A DNA stretch of 64,000 bases from Rosa chinensis (lineage: Eukaryota > Streptophyta > Magnoliopsida > Rosales > Rosaceae), in assembly GCF_002994745.2 (NCBI RefSeq), contig NC_037092.1, forward strand, positions 23,523,001 through 23,587,000, given 5' to 3'. Positions 1 through 9,131 of this stretch are shown piece by piece. How positions within the stretch are numbered: the stretch's first letter is position 1; each line of letters begins with the position of its first letter. The position numbers were made by a program, and so were the translations under genes. A model generated the notes under the pieces. The model had not been told where the DNA came from, did no database searches, and saw only the letters and a list, made by a program, of their open reading frames with translations.

Positions 1-2
1 AT

Positions 3-557
3 CCCCAAACCAACGGCCAGGTCGAGGCGGCAAACAAGATAATCAAGAAACTATTGCAGAAGTGGCTCGATGAGGCAAAGGGTTTGTGGGCGGAGAAGCT
101 CCCGGAGGTTCTATGGGCCATCAGAACAACTCCAACCTCCGCCACAGGTGAAACCCCCTTTTGCATGATGTTTGGGACCGAGGCTGTCCTCCCTGTCGAG
201 GTAACCCAACCAACCGCTAGGGTCGAGGGTTACTGCCCCAAGACCAACTGCGACGGCGTTAACCTCGACAAGGATTTACTAGAGGAAAAGCGAGACGTAG
301 CCCATTTGCGCAATCTCCAGAATAAGCGGCGAGTATCACGTTTCTACAACGCCAGGGTTAAGGCCCGCAACCTCCAACTAGGGGACTGGGTGATGAAAGA
401 AGCTATACCCCCACCGACGAAACTCCGCCCAACTTGGGAAGGTCCATACAAAATTGTAGAGGTCGTTGGCCCGGGAACCTTCTACTTAATGGACAAGGAT
501 GGCATCACAACGACCCACCCTTGGAATACCGAACACCTTCGGTATTACTACAAATAG
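3..557 (+). CDS. Ty3/gypsy integrase, C-terminal part (partial)
   Basis: The open frame enters from the left edge and ends at TAG after position 554. It begins with PQTNGQVEAANK, the conserved C-terminal end of the integrase catalytic core. Next come an LPEVLWAIRTTP segment and TGETPFCMMFGTEAVLPVEV, typical of plant gypsy integrases. The last ~60 residues (GDWVMKE...WEGPYKIVEV...TTHPWNTEHLRYYYK) match the C-terminal DNA/chromatin-binding region of plant gypsy integrases. Integrase joins retrotransposon cDNA to host DNA in the nucleus. No stop or frameshift is seen in the visible part. The start lies outside the window; the in-frame TTG at 54 is not a real start. Confidence 0.88.
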   Translation, partial: PQTNGQVEAANKIIKKLLQKWLDEAKGLWAEKLPEVLWAIRTTPTSATGETPFCMMFGTEAVLPVEVTQPTARVEGYCPKTNCDGVNLDKDLLEEKRDVAHLRNLQNKRRVSRFYNARVKARNLQLGDWVMKEAIPPPTKLRPTWEGPYKIVEVVGPGTFYLMDKDGITTTHPWNTEHLRYYYK

Positions 558-953
558 TCACTCTACCCAAGAGCATCTTGACATACTAAATTTTTGTTCA
601 ATATTTAGCTAAGGGAAGCTACCCAACGGGTACGACCCCGCTTTTGTAAACGCTGTTCAGACAGCTATCAATGAAACGAGGAATTATTCAAACCATTGTT
701 ACCAAGTCTAGCACTGAGGGCAACTGGCAACGCCAGTCAGCGGACTACGTCGGCTACATTGTGCACTTGGACCAATTTTAATTCCTTTAATGTTTCATTC
801 ATGACCAAAAGCAGGTATCAAGACTTCTAGCGGCACACACATTATCATAAACAAAAACAAACACTTGGAATTTGGGTGCCAACAAATTTCATTCATCTCA
901 AAACAGAATTACATCATTATGCCTCAGCGGCCATACAAAAATTTTCCTACTAT
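558..953. other. Element-internal spacer, no gene seen
   Basis: This is the non-coding stretch between the integrase stop and the 3' end of the antisense gene. I see no repeat or regulatory signal beyond moderately AT-rich sequence. Confidence 0.5.
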
Positions 954-3678
954 TTAGGGGTTGACGGGATTGGCGGGATCAGCAGGGTTGGTTGGGTCGA
1001 CCCTGCTACCTTTAGCAGTTCCACCGGCGGCCTGCCGAGGATGGGAGCGGCTCGTCTGATCGGACCCTCGGGCCGTAGGGCTGGGAGTCTCTATCGTGCC
1101 ATCCGCCCGGGTGTGGGCCGCCAAGAACCCGACGCGGGACGCCTCGGATTGCGTAGGCGTCCGCTGGGAGTCACCTTCTGGAGGCTCGCCACTCTCCCCG
1201 CTACCCGAAAGGACTCCGAGACCAGATGCGGCAGGGGGAGCGGTACTTGTTGTCGGCGGCGCTTCCTTCCTTGGCTGCATGACTGGCATCGCGGCTTTCG
1301 CCCAGTCAATGGCGCCCTTCTGCCGCAACATCTCCACATTGGCCAGGGCACCGGCCTTGGCTACGTCGTTCAGCGCCTTCTTGTGGACTGCCGACTGCTT
1401 ATACGATTCAACAGCGGCAGCCGCAGCACGGCTTCCCTCAGCCTCCAGGCGAGCGACCTCACCTTCCAGCCGCTTGATCTCAACTTGTTTAGCGGCGGAC
1501 TCCCGCTGAAGGATCTCAATTTTCTTCTCCTTCGCGGTCACCCGGTCCTGTACCAGAGACATATCCTGCTCCAGCTTGGCGTACCGCTCATTCTGGTCCA
1601 GGTGCCGCTCAATGGCAACGTTCAGCTTGCCCCTGGCATCCGCCGCATCGCAGTCGGCCTTTGCCAGACGTTGCTTGACGTCAGCCAACTTCTCCTGCGT
1701 CTTCCCCAAGTCCCTCTGGAGGCCCGCCACTTCCTCCCTCAGCTCCCGCTCAACCAGAGGCTGCTTGGACGCCGCCTGGAACATCTAGTGAAGCCCAACG
1801 GCGACGTGCCCAAAGGCTGTGCTGAAGGGCGACTTGCTGACGGCGGTCGATCGAACAATCCCCTCCAGACCGCCGAACCCTAGCCGCTCGCACAGGTGAT
1901 ACAGGAAGTCCAGCTCACCATCATTAAGGAACTCGACGTAGGCAGCGAATGAGTCCAGGCCGCTCGCACCCACCTCTTCCGCCACATCCGTAACAGCCCC
2001 GGGCGGAGCCTGCCTCGACTTCTTGGGTTGCTCTCGGGCCCCCGTTACTTCCACTTCCTCCTCATCGCCAGAGTCCGGCTGGCGGAGTTTTCGCTGGAGC
2101 ACCCGCGTGCTCCCATCAACGGTTGGCCTCGAACCCCCCGCCAACTGCGCCAACCCCGCTATGGTAACACCCTCGGTGGGGTGCACCGCTTTCTTCGCCA
2201 CGCCGCGCCGAAGGGCCGACGCCCTCTCTTTCCTCGGCGCTGTTTCACTCGTCCCGCCGATCCCCTCCTGGACGGCGGGCAGCCCATCACCACCAAGATG
2301 GGAGTGGTGTGGCATTGGCAGCACCACGTGAACCTCTGACTGGCTCAGCGCCAGTGTCTCCGGATCCACCAACGTCTTTTGTGCCTCCATCCCGGAAGCA
2401 TACATGGCTTCCAGGAAGTTATCAATTTCAGCGCGGTCCATGGCTTTAGAAAAGGCGTCGCGGCTAGCCTTGTTTCCCGGCGGAGTCTCTGCAAAAGTTG
2501 GTAGCAGGTCAGTTAGCATAGGACAATCCCACCAAAGGTACGATACAGCTAAGATTACTTACCAACGGCGCGTGTCAACTGTTGGGCTACCAGCAACTCC
2601 CACCCGCTAAGTAGACGGAAGTCCAGCAAGTTGCGGTTCCGCCAGCAACCTCTGATGCGCGCTACCCGGCACTCTTCTTCACGAGTAAGGTTGTACCGCA
2701 ACCCCGCTGCACAAACAAGTCATCATCATCAGTAGAGCACAAAAAAAAAAAAAAACACAAACCACCGGTCGTATTCAGCGGAAACAACAAACAACCTCGG
2801 ATAGGCTGGAACTCTGACTTAATTCTAAACGACGGCTCCCCCTCGTTAGCCCCCGCCTGGTACTCCCATCCCGCTGTGGCAACGCAAAACGAGCCCCCCC
2901 AGTACGACATGGAGTCCCGCAGGTTTTCAATCAGCTTGGGCGCTCCTTGCCGACGGCTGAGGTTCACTTGCCCTCTACAACCCTGGCGCTTCACGTACAC
3001 CAGTTCATAGAAGTGCAGCACCTCTGCCACGGTCGGTCCTTCGCAACCAGACAACTGCCACAGCGAGTTGAGTGACAGCAGTAACCGCCACATGTTGGGG
3101 CACACTTGCCCAAAGGCGATGCCAAACTCGCACAACAGAATCTGAAGGTTGGGCACCAGCGGGAGAGTCACTCCCTCGCGGAATATGGCCTCGTGCACCG
3201 CGGCATGACCCACCGGCAAAATCGAAGCTTTCTCCTCTACCGATGGTGGACGTAGCTTCACTGCCCCGGGCAACCGGAACACCCGCTTCAGACGGTTGAC
3301 GGCAACCGCTGTCATCCTACCTCCCGCCTCGTCAACGGGAGTGCCGTCCTCGAACACCCACGCAGACTCGGTATCCTCCCCCGTGTTACCTCCCCCGCCA
3401 GGGGAACCGCTGGCGGCACTATTACTTTCTAGCCGCTCCTCATGCAAGGTATGCGCAGCGGCAGCCTCCCCCGCCCTAGAACTCTCCGGATGCGACGCAC
3501 GACCCATATCTACGTCCCACGGAATGGTCTGTAGCGGCTCGACTTCTAGCGGTTCTGGTAGTGAGGTTCCTGCACGGGCAGATGGACGCAACGAGTCAAT
3601 AAAATTTCTATCCGCCGCGCTGAACGACACTTCAGATCCGGAATCCTCACTGCTCGAGATCTCTATCACGTCGGCCAT
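954..3678 (-). pseudogene. Antisense three-exon gypsy-associated gene ('putative gypsy type transposon' family), interrupted by one in-frame stop
   Basis: I model exon 1 as 3678-2796, exon 2 as 2706-2563 and exon 3 as 2488-954. Introns have GT/AG borders, and phases agree across both junctions. Exon 1 starts at the MADVIEISSS methionine and has an acidic, Ser-rich N-terminus. A conserved block around HEAIFREGVTLPLVPNLQIL and FGIAFGQVCPNMWRLLL resembles the plant domain Pfam calls Transposase_28 (PF04195). Exon 2 encodes the LTREEECRVARI / LLSGWELL continuation. Exon 3 is low-complexity, then a long Lys/Glu-rich coiled coil. An in-frame TAG (1787-1785) follows residue GLH and the frame continues unbroken with MFQAASK. 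It is therefore one gene with a nonsense change, or two products. The role of these antisense ORFs is unknown. Exon 2 is inferred, not proven by transcripts. Confidence 0.72.
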
Positions 3679-4439
3679 CCCAAAAAAAACCCTAAAACCC
3701 AAATCAGTTAGCTCACACAGGATCTAACCTATCCCTATAAAAGTTAGTGCCCAAGAACATCAACAACACCCAACCCAGAAAATGCCAAAACAAGAACGAA
3801 CACAGACTAAAACCCAGATTCGACCATCTAGAAAAGCCCTAACAACCCCAATGTCAATCACAACCACCCTTCCCCAAACCCACTCACACCCTCACAGTAC
3901 GTCGACAGAGCACATCACGGAAAAACACATAAACCCAACAACGCACACCCAATCAAACAGGAAAAAGGCTAGATTACCAACCTTGACAGTGGAGCCTCTG
4001 ACAGCAGTGTGCACACTACTCTTCGCAGCCGGAGATCGTCTGTTCGTCCACGCGCAAGAACTCGCCGATATCGCCTCGCTTTTCTCCTCCGATTTCAAAC
4101 ACAGAACACTTGAAGATGACGACGGCACAGTTTGAAGTTTAGAGCAGTGCCAAATATGCGACCTTCCCCCCCTTTTATGTCAACGTCAAACAATCCCACG
4201 CCGTCCGTTTAAAAAACGACATCGACTGCCAGCCGTACGCGTGTCCAACAGCTGCAATTACTCTCCGGATTAACCGAGGCGTCGCCTCGGTTATGAAATC
4301 CATCATTACTCAACATTAATGGCGAGGAGACGGCTCGATGAAGGGGACACGCCTCCGCACGCTAACCCTTTGGGGGCTTGCCACGTGTCCACCACCATCA
4401 GACGAAGCGTCCGACCGAAGCCACAACTTTTGGTTAGAA
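3679..4439. other. Non-coding region between antisense gene and tandem array
   Basis: This holds the presumed promoter side of the antisense gene. It is A/C-rich to ~3960, then mixed, with no convincing gene. A perfect 23-bp palindrome lies at 4271-4293. Confidence 0.45.
4271..4293. repeat. Perfect 11+1+11 inverted repeat
   Basis: TAACCGAGGCG is followed by one T and then its exact reverse complement. It lies 150 bp upstream of the tandem array in the 3' region of the gypsy element. Its function is unknown; it could be a regulatory or fold-back site. Confidence 0.85.
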
Positions 4440-5215
4440 GGCCCCAAGTATCAAAGTCCGCTGGTCGAAAACCCCGCTAACGGAACTTCTCACTTGTCAT
4501 CTTCCAAGTATCGAAGTCCGCTGAGCGAAACCCCGCTAACGGAACTTCTCACTTGTCATCTTCCAAGTATCGAAGTTCGCTGAGCGAAACCCCGCTAACG
4601 GAACTTCTCACTTGTCATCTGCCAAGTATCGAAGTCTGCTGAGCGAAACCCCGCTAACGGAACTTCTCACTTGTCATCTTCCAAGTATCGAAGTCCGCTG
4701 AGCGAAAACCCCGCTAACGGAACTTCTCACTTGTCATCTGCCAAGTATCGAAGTCCGCTGAGCGAAACCCCGCTAACGGAACTTCTCACTTGTCATCTTC
4801 CAAGTATCGAAGTCCGCTTGCCAAGTATCGAAGTCCGCTGAGCGAAACCCCGCTAACGGAACTTCTCACTTGTCATCTTCCAAGTATCGAAGTTCGCTGA
4901 GCGAAACCCCGCTAACGGAACTTCTCACTTGTCATCTGCCAAGTATCGAAGTCCGCTAAGCGAAACCCCGCTAACGGAACTTCTCACTTGTCATCTTCCA
5001 AGTATCGAAGTCCGCTGAGCGAAAACCCCGCTAACGGAACTTCTCACTTGTCATCTTCCAAGTATCGAAGTCCGCTGAGCAAAACCCCGCTAACGGAACT
5101 TCTCACTTGTCATCTTCCAAGTATCGAAGTCCGCTGAGCGAAACCCCACTAGCGGAACTTCTCACTTGTCATCTATCGAGTATCGAAGTCCCCTGAGCGA
5201 AACCCCGCTAGCGGC
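4440..5215 (+). repeat. Tandem array of ~59-60 bp units, about 13 copies
   Basis: The phrase AAGTATCGAAGT recurs about every 59-60 bp (near 4446, 4506, 4566, 4625, 4684, 4743, 4802, then 4821 after a short partial unit, 4881, 4940, 4999, 5058, 5117). Each unit also holds GCGAAACCCCGCTAACGGA and TTCTCACTTGTCATCT. Units differ by only a few bases, so the array is recent or kept homogeneous. Such arrays upstream of the 3' LTR are common in Tat/Ogre-type elements. Confidence 0.93.
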
Positions 5216-5818
5216 ACTTGTCACTCGACAAATTGGCAAGGGGCAGCCTAGGCTACACATGGCACCGCCGGCAGGGCCCCCCATCTTGCAAACCCCGTGT
5301 ATTGCTGAGCGCAGTTCCGCTCATTAACCACGGCCGAACACGTCTACCCGACGCTGTTTTCCTGCTGCATCCAACGGGGGGGTATCCGCCAACGGCGGAT
5401 CCCCAAGCTACGCCTCCTTTCTGCCAGCGACCGCCACGCGGCGTTGCAGTCAGACCGTCCCTACGGGACATGGGGACTTGTCAACAGTCTACGACGACCC
5501 TGATCAGGTACGTTGACCCCCGCCACTCGGGTACTAAGATTGGGCTCGCAACCCAACACCTTCTGCTCTGTGCAGCTTCCCCTCATCAAACAATTTGCCG
5601 ACTGTCCGGACGTCCGTCTTGGCTAGGGAGTGGGGGACTCCCTGGCAGGCCCGGCAGGGGCCCACCCGAAAGGGTATAAAGCGTTTGCTCAGTAAACCCA
5701 TGGTTGACGACGCACTGACGCTAATTATGCTGTTGCAAGTCTACCGGAGGTAACGCTTCACACCGCCGATCAACTCCCCAACCAAGATTGCCCTCCTTAA
5801 CTGGGGACTTGGGGGACT
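5216..5818 (+). other. Untranslated 3' region of the gypsy element with purine-rich tract
   Basis: This GC-richer sequence has no maintained coding frame. It ends in G-rich runs at about 5802-5816, immediately before TGTACC. These could be the polypurine tract that primes plus-strand synthesis. Confidence 0.5.
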
Positions 5819-6323
5819 TGTACCTACATACGCTAGAATGAGCATAATTAGCTATAATGAGCCACGCTCATTGTGCCACCGGAGGTACCGAATCTCACCT
5901 AGGGAATGACCTGCGAAGTCACGGCCAGGCGGGCTACCGCTCGAGCCTCGGACTGGCCCCAGATCACCGCTGACACGCCGCCACGCGCCGCGTCAAGATA
6001 GCATCAGAAGCCCCTGATGCTGGGAATCGAAACACAGCAGTCCCACATCGGAAACAAGAGGAAGATCAACCCCTTCCTCGCCTATAAAAGGTCCTCTCCT
6101 CTCTCCTCATTAATTACTCAATTACTACTCATTTATGGTTATGCTGCGCATACAGTGACTGACTTAGGCATCGGAGAAGTGAAGACCGCCCAACGCGGTC
6201 TCCCTCTGACGTCCTGTCTATCGTGTTGCAGTAACCGGAAGCACCTAATCCTAGGAGTAGCGGTCCGCCCACCGGACCCGCGTTAAGCAAGGAATCGGCT
6301 ACCGCCGGACTTGAGCATTAACA
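5819..6323 (+). repeat. Candidate 3' LTR of the gypsy element
   Basis: The sequence starts TGTACC after a G-rich tract and ends TTAACA. Copia coding sequence follows at once. A TATAAAA box is at 6083-6089, placing a plausible U3/R boundary near the middle. The 5' LTR is outside the window, so the ends cannot be checked by LTR comparison. Confidence 0.6.
6083..6089 (+). promoter_or_regulatory. TATA box in gypsy 3' LTR
   Basis: TATAAAA lies in a CCTATAAAAGG context, about 265 bp into the candidate LTR, where a U3 promoter is expected. Confidence 0.6.
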
Positions 6324-7331
6324 CTATTTGCTCCAGATTTCTATCAAATCTATTGTTTACATACTGGTCGTTTGTTATTTCAAGGCCCATGCAAAGATGG
6401 TCTCAATCCGCTTAGCCTGTTTTCCGTGTCCATGGTCCCCCATGCCCTCTCCTCTGTTCACTCGTCTCTTTGGCACAATCGCTTAGGTCATCCCTCCTCT
6501 TCCGTTTTAGCTCGTTGAGGATCTACTCTTGGGTCCACCCTTTCTTTTAATTCTTTTTGTCATAATTGCGCACTTAGCAAGTCCCATCAACTACCTTTTC
6601 CTTCCAACCATATTTCTGCCTCTTCTCTATTTTCTATCATTCATAGTGATGTATGGATGTCTCCTACCTTGTCTGTCACTGGCTTCAAATATTATGTTCT
6701 TTTCACAGATGAATACTCTCGTTATACATGGCTTTATCCTATGCGCCGGAAAAATGAGGTCCTTACTCACTTTCAAAAATTGGTTGCTATGATTCGCAAT
6801 ATTTTCCATAGTTCTGTACAATACCTTCAAAGTGATAATGATACAGAATATGTCAACAATGCCTTCTCCCAGTTTTGTGACTCTTTGGGCATCCAACAAC
6901 GATTTTCTTGTCCATACACTCCACAACAAAATGGGCTTGCTGAAAGAAAACATAGACATATTACCACTATGGCTCGCACTCTACTTCTCACCTCAGGTGC
7001 TCCTCAAACTCTTTGGGCTGAGGCTGTTCTCACCTTTGTATAGCTCATTAACCTTCTTCCCACTTCTACTCTCAATTGGGATACTCCTCACACACGTCTC
7101 TATGGTCATCATCCTTCTTATTCATCCCTTCGTGTTTTTGGTTGCTCATGTTTTCCTTACCTAGGTACAAATGTTCCCAACAAATTGTCTAGTCGTAGTG
7201 TCGAGTGTGTCTTCCTTGGTTATAGTCCCCAACACAAAGGTTATCGTTGTCTCGATCCAAACACCGGTCGTGTCTATATCTCGCGTCATGTTTTATTTAA
7301 TGAAACCAATTTTCCCTACAAAACTTTGCAG
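6324..7331 (+). pseudogene. Copia pre-integrase and integrase remnant
   Basis: The frame reads a copia pre-integrase end (LFQGPCKDGL, WHNRLGHP), then an integrase core with LFTDEYSRYTWLYP, an altered SDN-DTEYVNN region and CPYTPQQNGLAERKHRHI. It continues through FGCSCFPYL to CVFLGYSPQHKGYRC and VYISRHVLFNET. At least two in-frame stops interrupt it, after SVLAR near 6517 and after VLTFV near 7041. The pre-integrase zinc-binding segment is readable. The protein would integrate cDNA, but this copy is inactive. Confidence 0.85.
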
Positions 7332-7546
7332 GTACACACTTACCACTTGGCTATACTCCATATGGCCTGTTTTGGACGGTAGAAAGAGGGGAGGGGGAAG
7401 GGAGAAGCAGGGCTCGAAGAACGAGCCGTGCAAGGACGCGGGCATATAGCAAGTAAGCAGCAAGGTTCTAAAGGAGGATCGACTACAACAAGCTCGCAAC
7501 TCTAATAGAATTTCTCTCCAATTGAGTTAACATTGCACCTCCGCAG
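7332..7546. mobile_element. ~210-bp insertion with GCAGG at both edges
   Basis: The copia frame leaves at TTGCAGG (7327-7333) and re-enters at CCGCAGG (7541-7547). GCAGG is thus present on both sides, as a 5-bp target duplication would be. The same edges can be read as GT...AG intron borders, and removing 7332-7546 joins the copia frame in phase. The insert is purine-rich and I do not recognise it. Confidence 0.5.
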
Positions 7547-8032
7547 GCCATCCTGCTGAGCTCAGTGTCATCTGACCCAAGCCCACCTAATCACCAAATT
7601 GAGCAATCTGCCCTTCCTTTTCGCGCAGACGAACCCAATGACCCAAGTCCAAGTCTGCAGCACAATGACCCAAGTTCACACTCTGGTGCAAATCCACCCT
7701 TGGTGTCTCTCGAATCAGACAGGCACTCCATCAATCTCGTGCTTCCACTTCCTTCATCGCTAGCTCAGCTGCCCTCATCGCCGCCCACTGGTCGTGCTCC
7801 TCCAGTCTTGACTTATCACCGCCGTCACCCACCGGTGGCTGCACCCGAGCCGTCTGCTCAGTCCACCATTGCTCAACAACCAAACGATGATGCTCCTCTG
7901 GTCATCACCGATCCCCCTATGGTTGCAGAACCTCTGATCGTCGTTGACCTTCCATCGCTAGTTGTTGTACCTCCCCCTCCTCTACCAATTCCGGCACCAG
8001 CTCCTCCACCAATCCCTTATTGCAGTACCTAA
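7547..8032 (+). pseudogene. Copia Pol linker (Pro/Ser-rich)
   Basis: An open frame rich in Pro, Ser and Leu continues the copia polyprotein between integrase and RT. Such low-complexity linkers are typical of copia Pol. It ends where RT should begin, fused by deletion to the RNase H region. Confidence 0.65.
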
Positions 8033-8736
8033 CCATTACAAGCCCTGACATCGCTTTTGCTGTCAATTCTGTGTCACAATTCATGAGTCAACCTCGTGCT
8101 CCACATCTCATTGCAGCTAAAAGTATTCTCCGCTATGTGAAAGGCACACTAGGCCATGGTCTCCATTGTAGTCCTCAACGCCAACCTGCCCACCTTTCTG
8201 CTTACTCTGATGCCGATTGGGCCAGCTACCCAGAATCTCGTCGTTCCACTTCCGGCTATCTCATTTACCTTGGCAATACCCTTGTCTCTTGGTGTTCCAA
8301 AAAGCAACCCACCATTGCTCGCTTCAGTGCAGAATCTGAATATCGATCCCTTGCTCATTCTAGTGCCGAGACAACTTGGTTAGGCTTCTTACTATATAAA
8401 CTTGGTGTCCATATTCAGTACCCCATTCTGCTTTACTGTGATAACCTAAGTGCCGCATACATGGCTTCTAATCCGGTCTTTCACGCTCGCACCAAGCACA
8501 TCGAGTTAGATGATCACTTTGTTCGTGAAAAGGTAGCACTTGGGAGTCATCAGGTTCATTTTGTCCCTTCCGTCAATCAACCAGCTGATCTTCTTACTAA
8601 ACCACTTCACAAGCAGCGGCATAATCTCCTGTGTACCAAACTTGTGCATCCTGAGCCGCCCAGTTTGAAGGGGGGTGTTAGAGCAAATCACTCTCCTACA
8701 TTGATTTCCTCTCCACAATCAAAACTGGTTGTGTAA
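8020..8736 (+). pseudogene. Copia RNase H domain remnant
   Basis: The frame opens with LTITSPDIAFAVNSVSQFM, the segment just before RNase H. It runs through YSDADWAS, STSGYLIYLGNTLVSWCSKKQ, a SAESEYRSLA motif, LYCDNLSAAYMASNPVFHARTKHIELD and ends PADLLTKPL. Acidic catalytic residues (SDAD, AESEY, CDN) are visible. The domain normally removes RNA from RNA:DNA hybrids during reverse transcription. The frame runs on into the LTR. No RT core precedes it, so this copy cannot act alone. Confidence 0.88.
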
Positions 8737-8871
8737 CTGTAGATTAGTTTTGAATATTTGTATTTATAGCATTGAATTCTGTTGGTAACAGTAGAGCAGA
8801 TCTTAGCTATATAATTGTACAATTGTAGACATACAGATCAAGGAAAATCAATTTCAACACAACCTTTTTCT
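8676..8871 (+). repeat. 3' LTR of the decayed copia element (approximate end)
   Basis: The LTR begins TGTTAGAGCAAATC right after GAAGGGGGG. Its right end is set at about 8871, where an ACA is followed by T-rich sequence. There is no second LTR in the window, so the end is uncertain. Confidence 0.6.
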
Positions 8872-9026
8872 TTTTTTACTTCTGGTATGCCTGAATGAAT
8901 ACTTTTTACCACTTTCCATGAACTTGCATATATGATTGATTTTAAACATAAGAAGCTCTCCATTCAATTTGGTTTTCTATTATTACTTATTTGATTCTTT
9001 GTATTTCATGACTAACAATAGTAAAT
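8872..9026. other. AT-rich spacer; possible body of a Helitron
   Basis: There is no gene. The stretch leads directly to a Helitron-like 3' end, so part of it may belong to that element. Confidence 0.3.
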
Positions 9027-9057
9027 CCCGCAGCAAAGCGCGGGTAAATCTTGCTAG
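9027..9057 (+). mobile_element. Helitron-type 3' terminus
   Basis: A GC-rich hairpin (CCCGC at 9027-9031 pairing with GCGGG at 9040-9044) is followed 9 bases later by CTAG (9054-9057) and then T. A short hairpin shortly before a CTRR end, inserted next to T, is the diagnostic 3' end of Helitrons. The 5' TC end was not located. Confidence 0.68.
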
Positions 9058-9078
9058 TATAGTATAATTTGTGAGTTC

Positions 9079-9131
9079 ACTGTTCATAGGCTTAGTAACA
9101 GTTTCGGCTCAAGCCGAGTCGATGAACAGTG
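9079..9131. repeat. Inverted repeat (hairpin) with nested stem
   Basis: CACTGTTCAT at the left and ATGAACAGTG at the right are exact reverse complements. The loop contains a second stem, TCGGC...GCCGA. It lies just after the Helitron end. I do not recognise the element. Confidence 0.7.

Larger units (their letters stand above)
1..6323 (+). mobile_element. Ty3/gypsy (Tat-lineage-like) LTR retrotransposon, 3' part
   Basis: The left edge of the window lies inside the integrase gene. The order that follows is integrase C-terminus (to 557), an antisense spliced gene (3678-954), a ~59-bp tandem array (4440-5215), a purine-rich tract near 5800-5817 and a candidate 3' LTR (5819-6323). An extra gene between pol and the 3' LTR is known from Tat-lineage elements, some in antisense. 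The integrase residues (HPQTNGQ-type motif, then ETPF) fit this lineage. The 5' LTR, gag, protease, RT and RNase H lie outside. Copia coding sequence resumes directly after 6323, so the element appears to be inserted in an older copia element. Lineage assignment is inference from motif pattern. Confidence 0.8.
6324..8871 (+). mobile_element. Decayed Ty1/copia retrotransposon, 3' half, lacking reverse transcriptase
   Basis: The copia order can be read as pre-integrase, integrase (to ~7331), a ~215-bp insertion, a Pro/Ser-rich linker (7547-8020), end of RT/RNase H (8020-8670), a G-rich polypurine tract (8670-8675) and a 3' LTR from TGTTAG (8676). The reverse-transcriptase core is missing at ~8020. 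The left half is cut off by the gypsy element ending at 6323. Confidence 0.85.

Noticed and set aside
876..1883. 335-aa plus-strand ORF
   Set aside because: It is the shadow of exon 3 of the antisense gypsy-associated gene; the minus frame has the coiled coil and family features.
3296..3727. 143-aa plus-strand ORF
   Set aside because: It is the complement of exon 1 of the antisense gene, with Ser/Pro-rich composition and no domain.
4440..5215. Regular repeats suggesting a CRISPR array
   Set aside because: There are no unique spacers; whole units repeat, and the DNA is plant nuclear.
5218..5679. 153-aa ORF before the gypsy LTR
   Set aside because: It lies in the untranslated end of the element and has no recognisable motif.
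7565..8032. Stand-alone proline-rich protein gene
   Set aside because: It is in phase with copia integrase upstream and RNase H downstream, and is the Pol linker.
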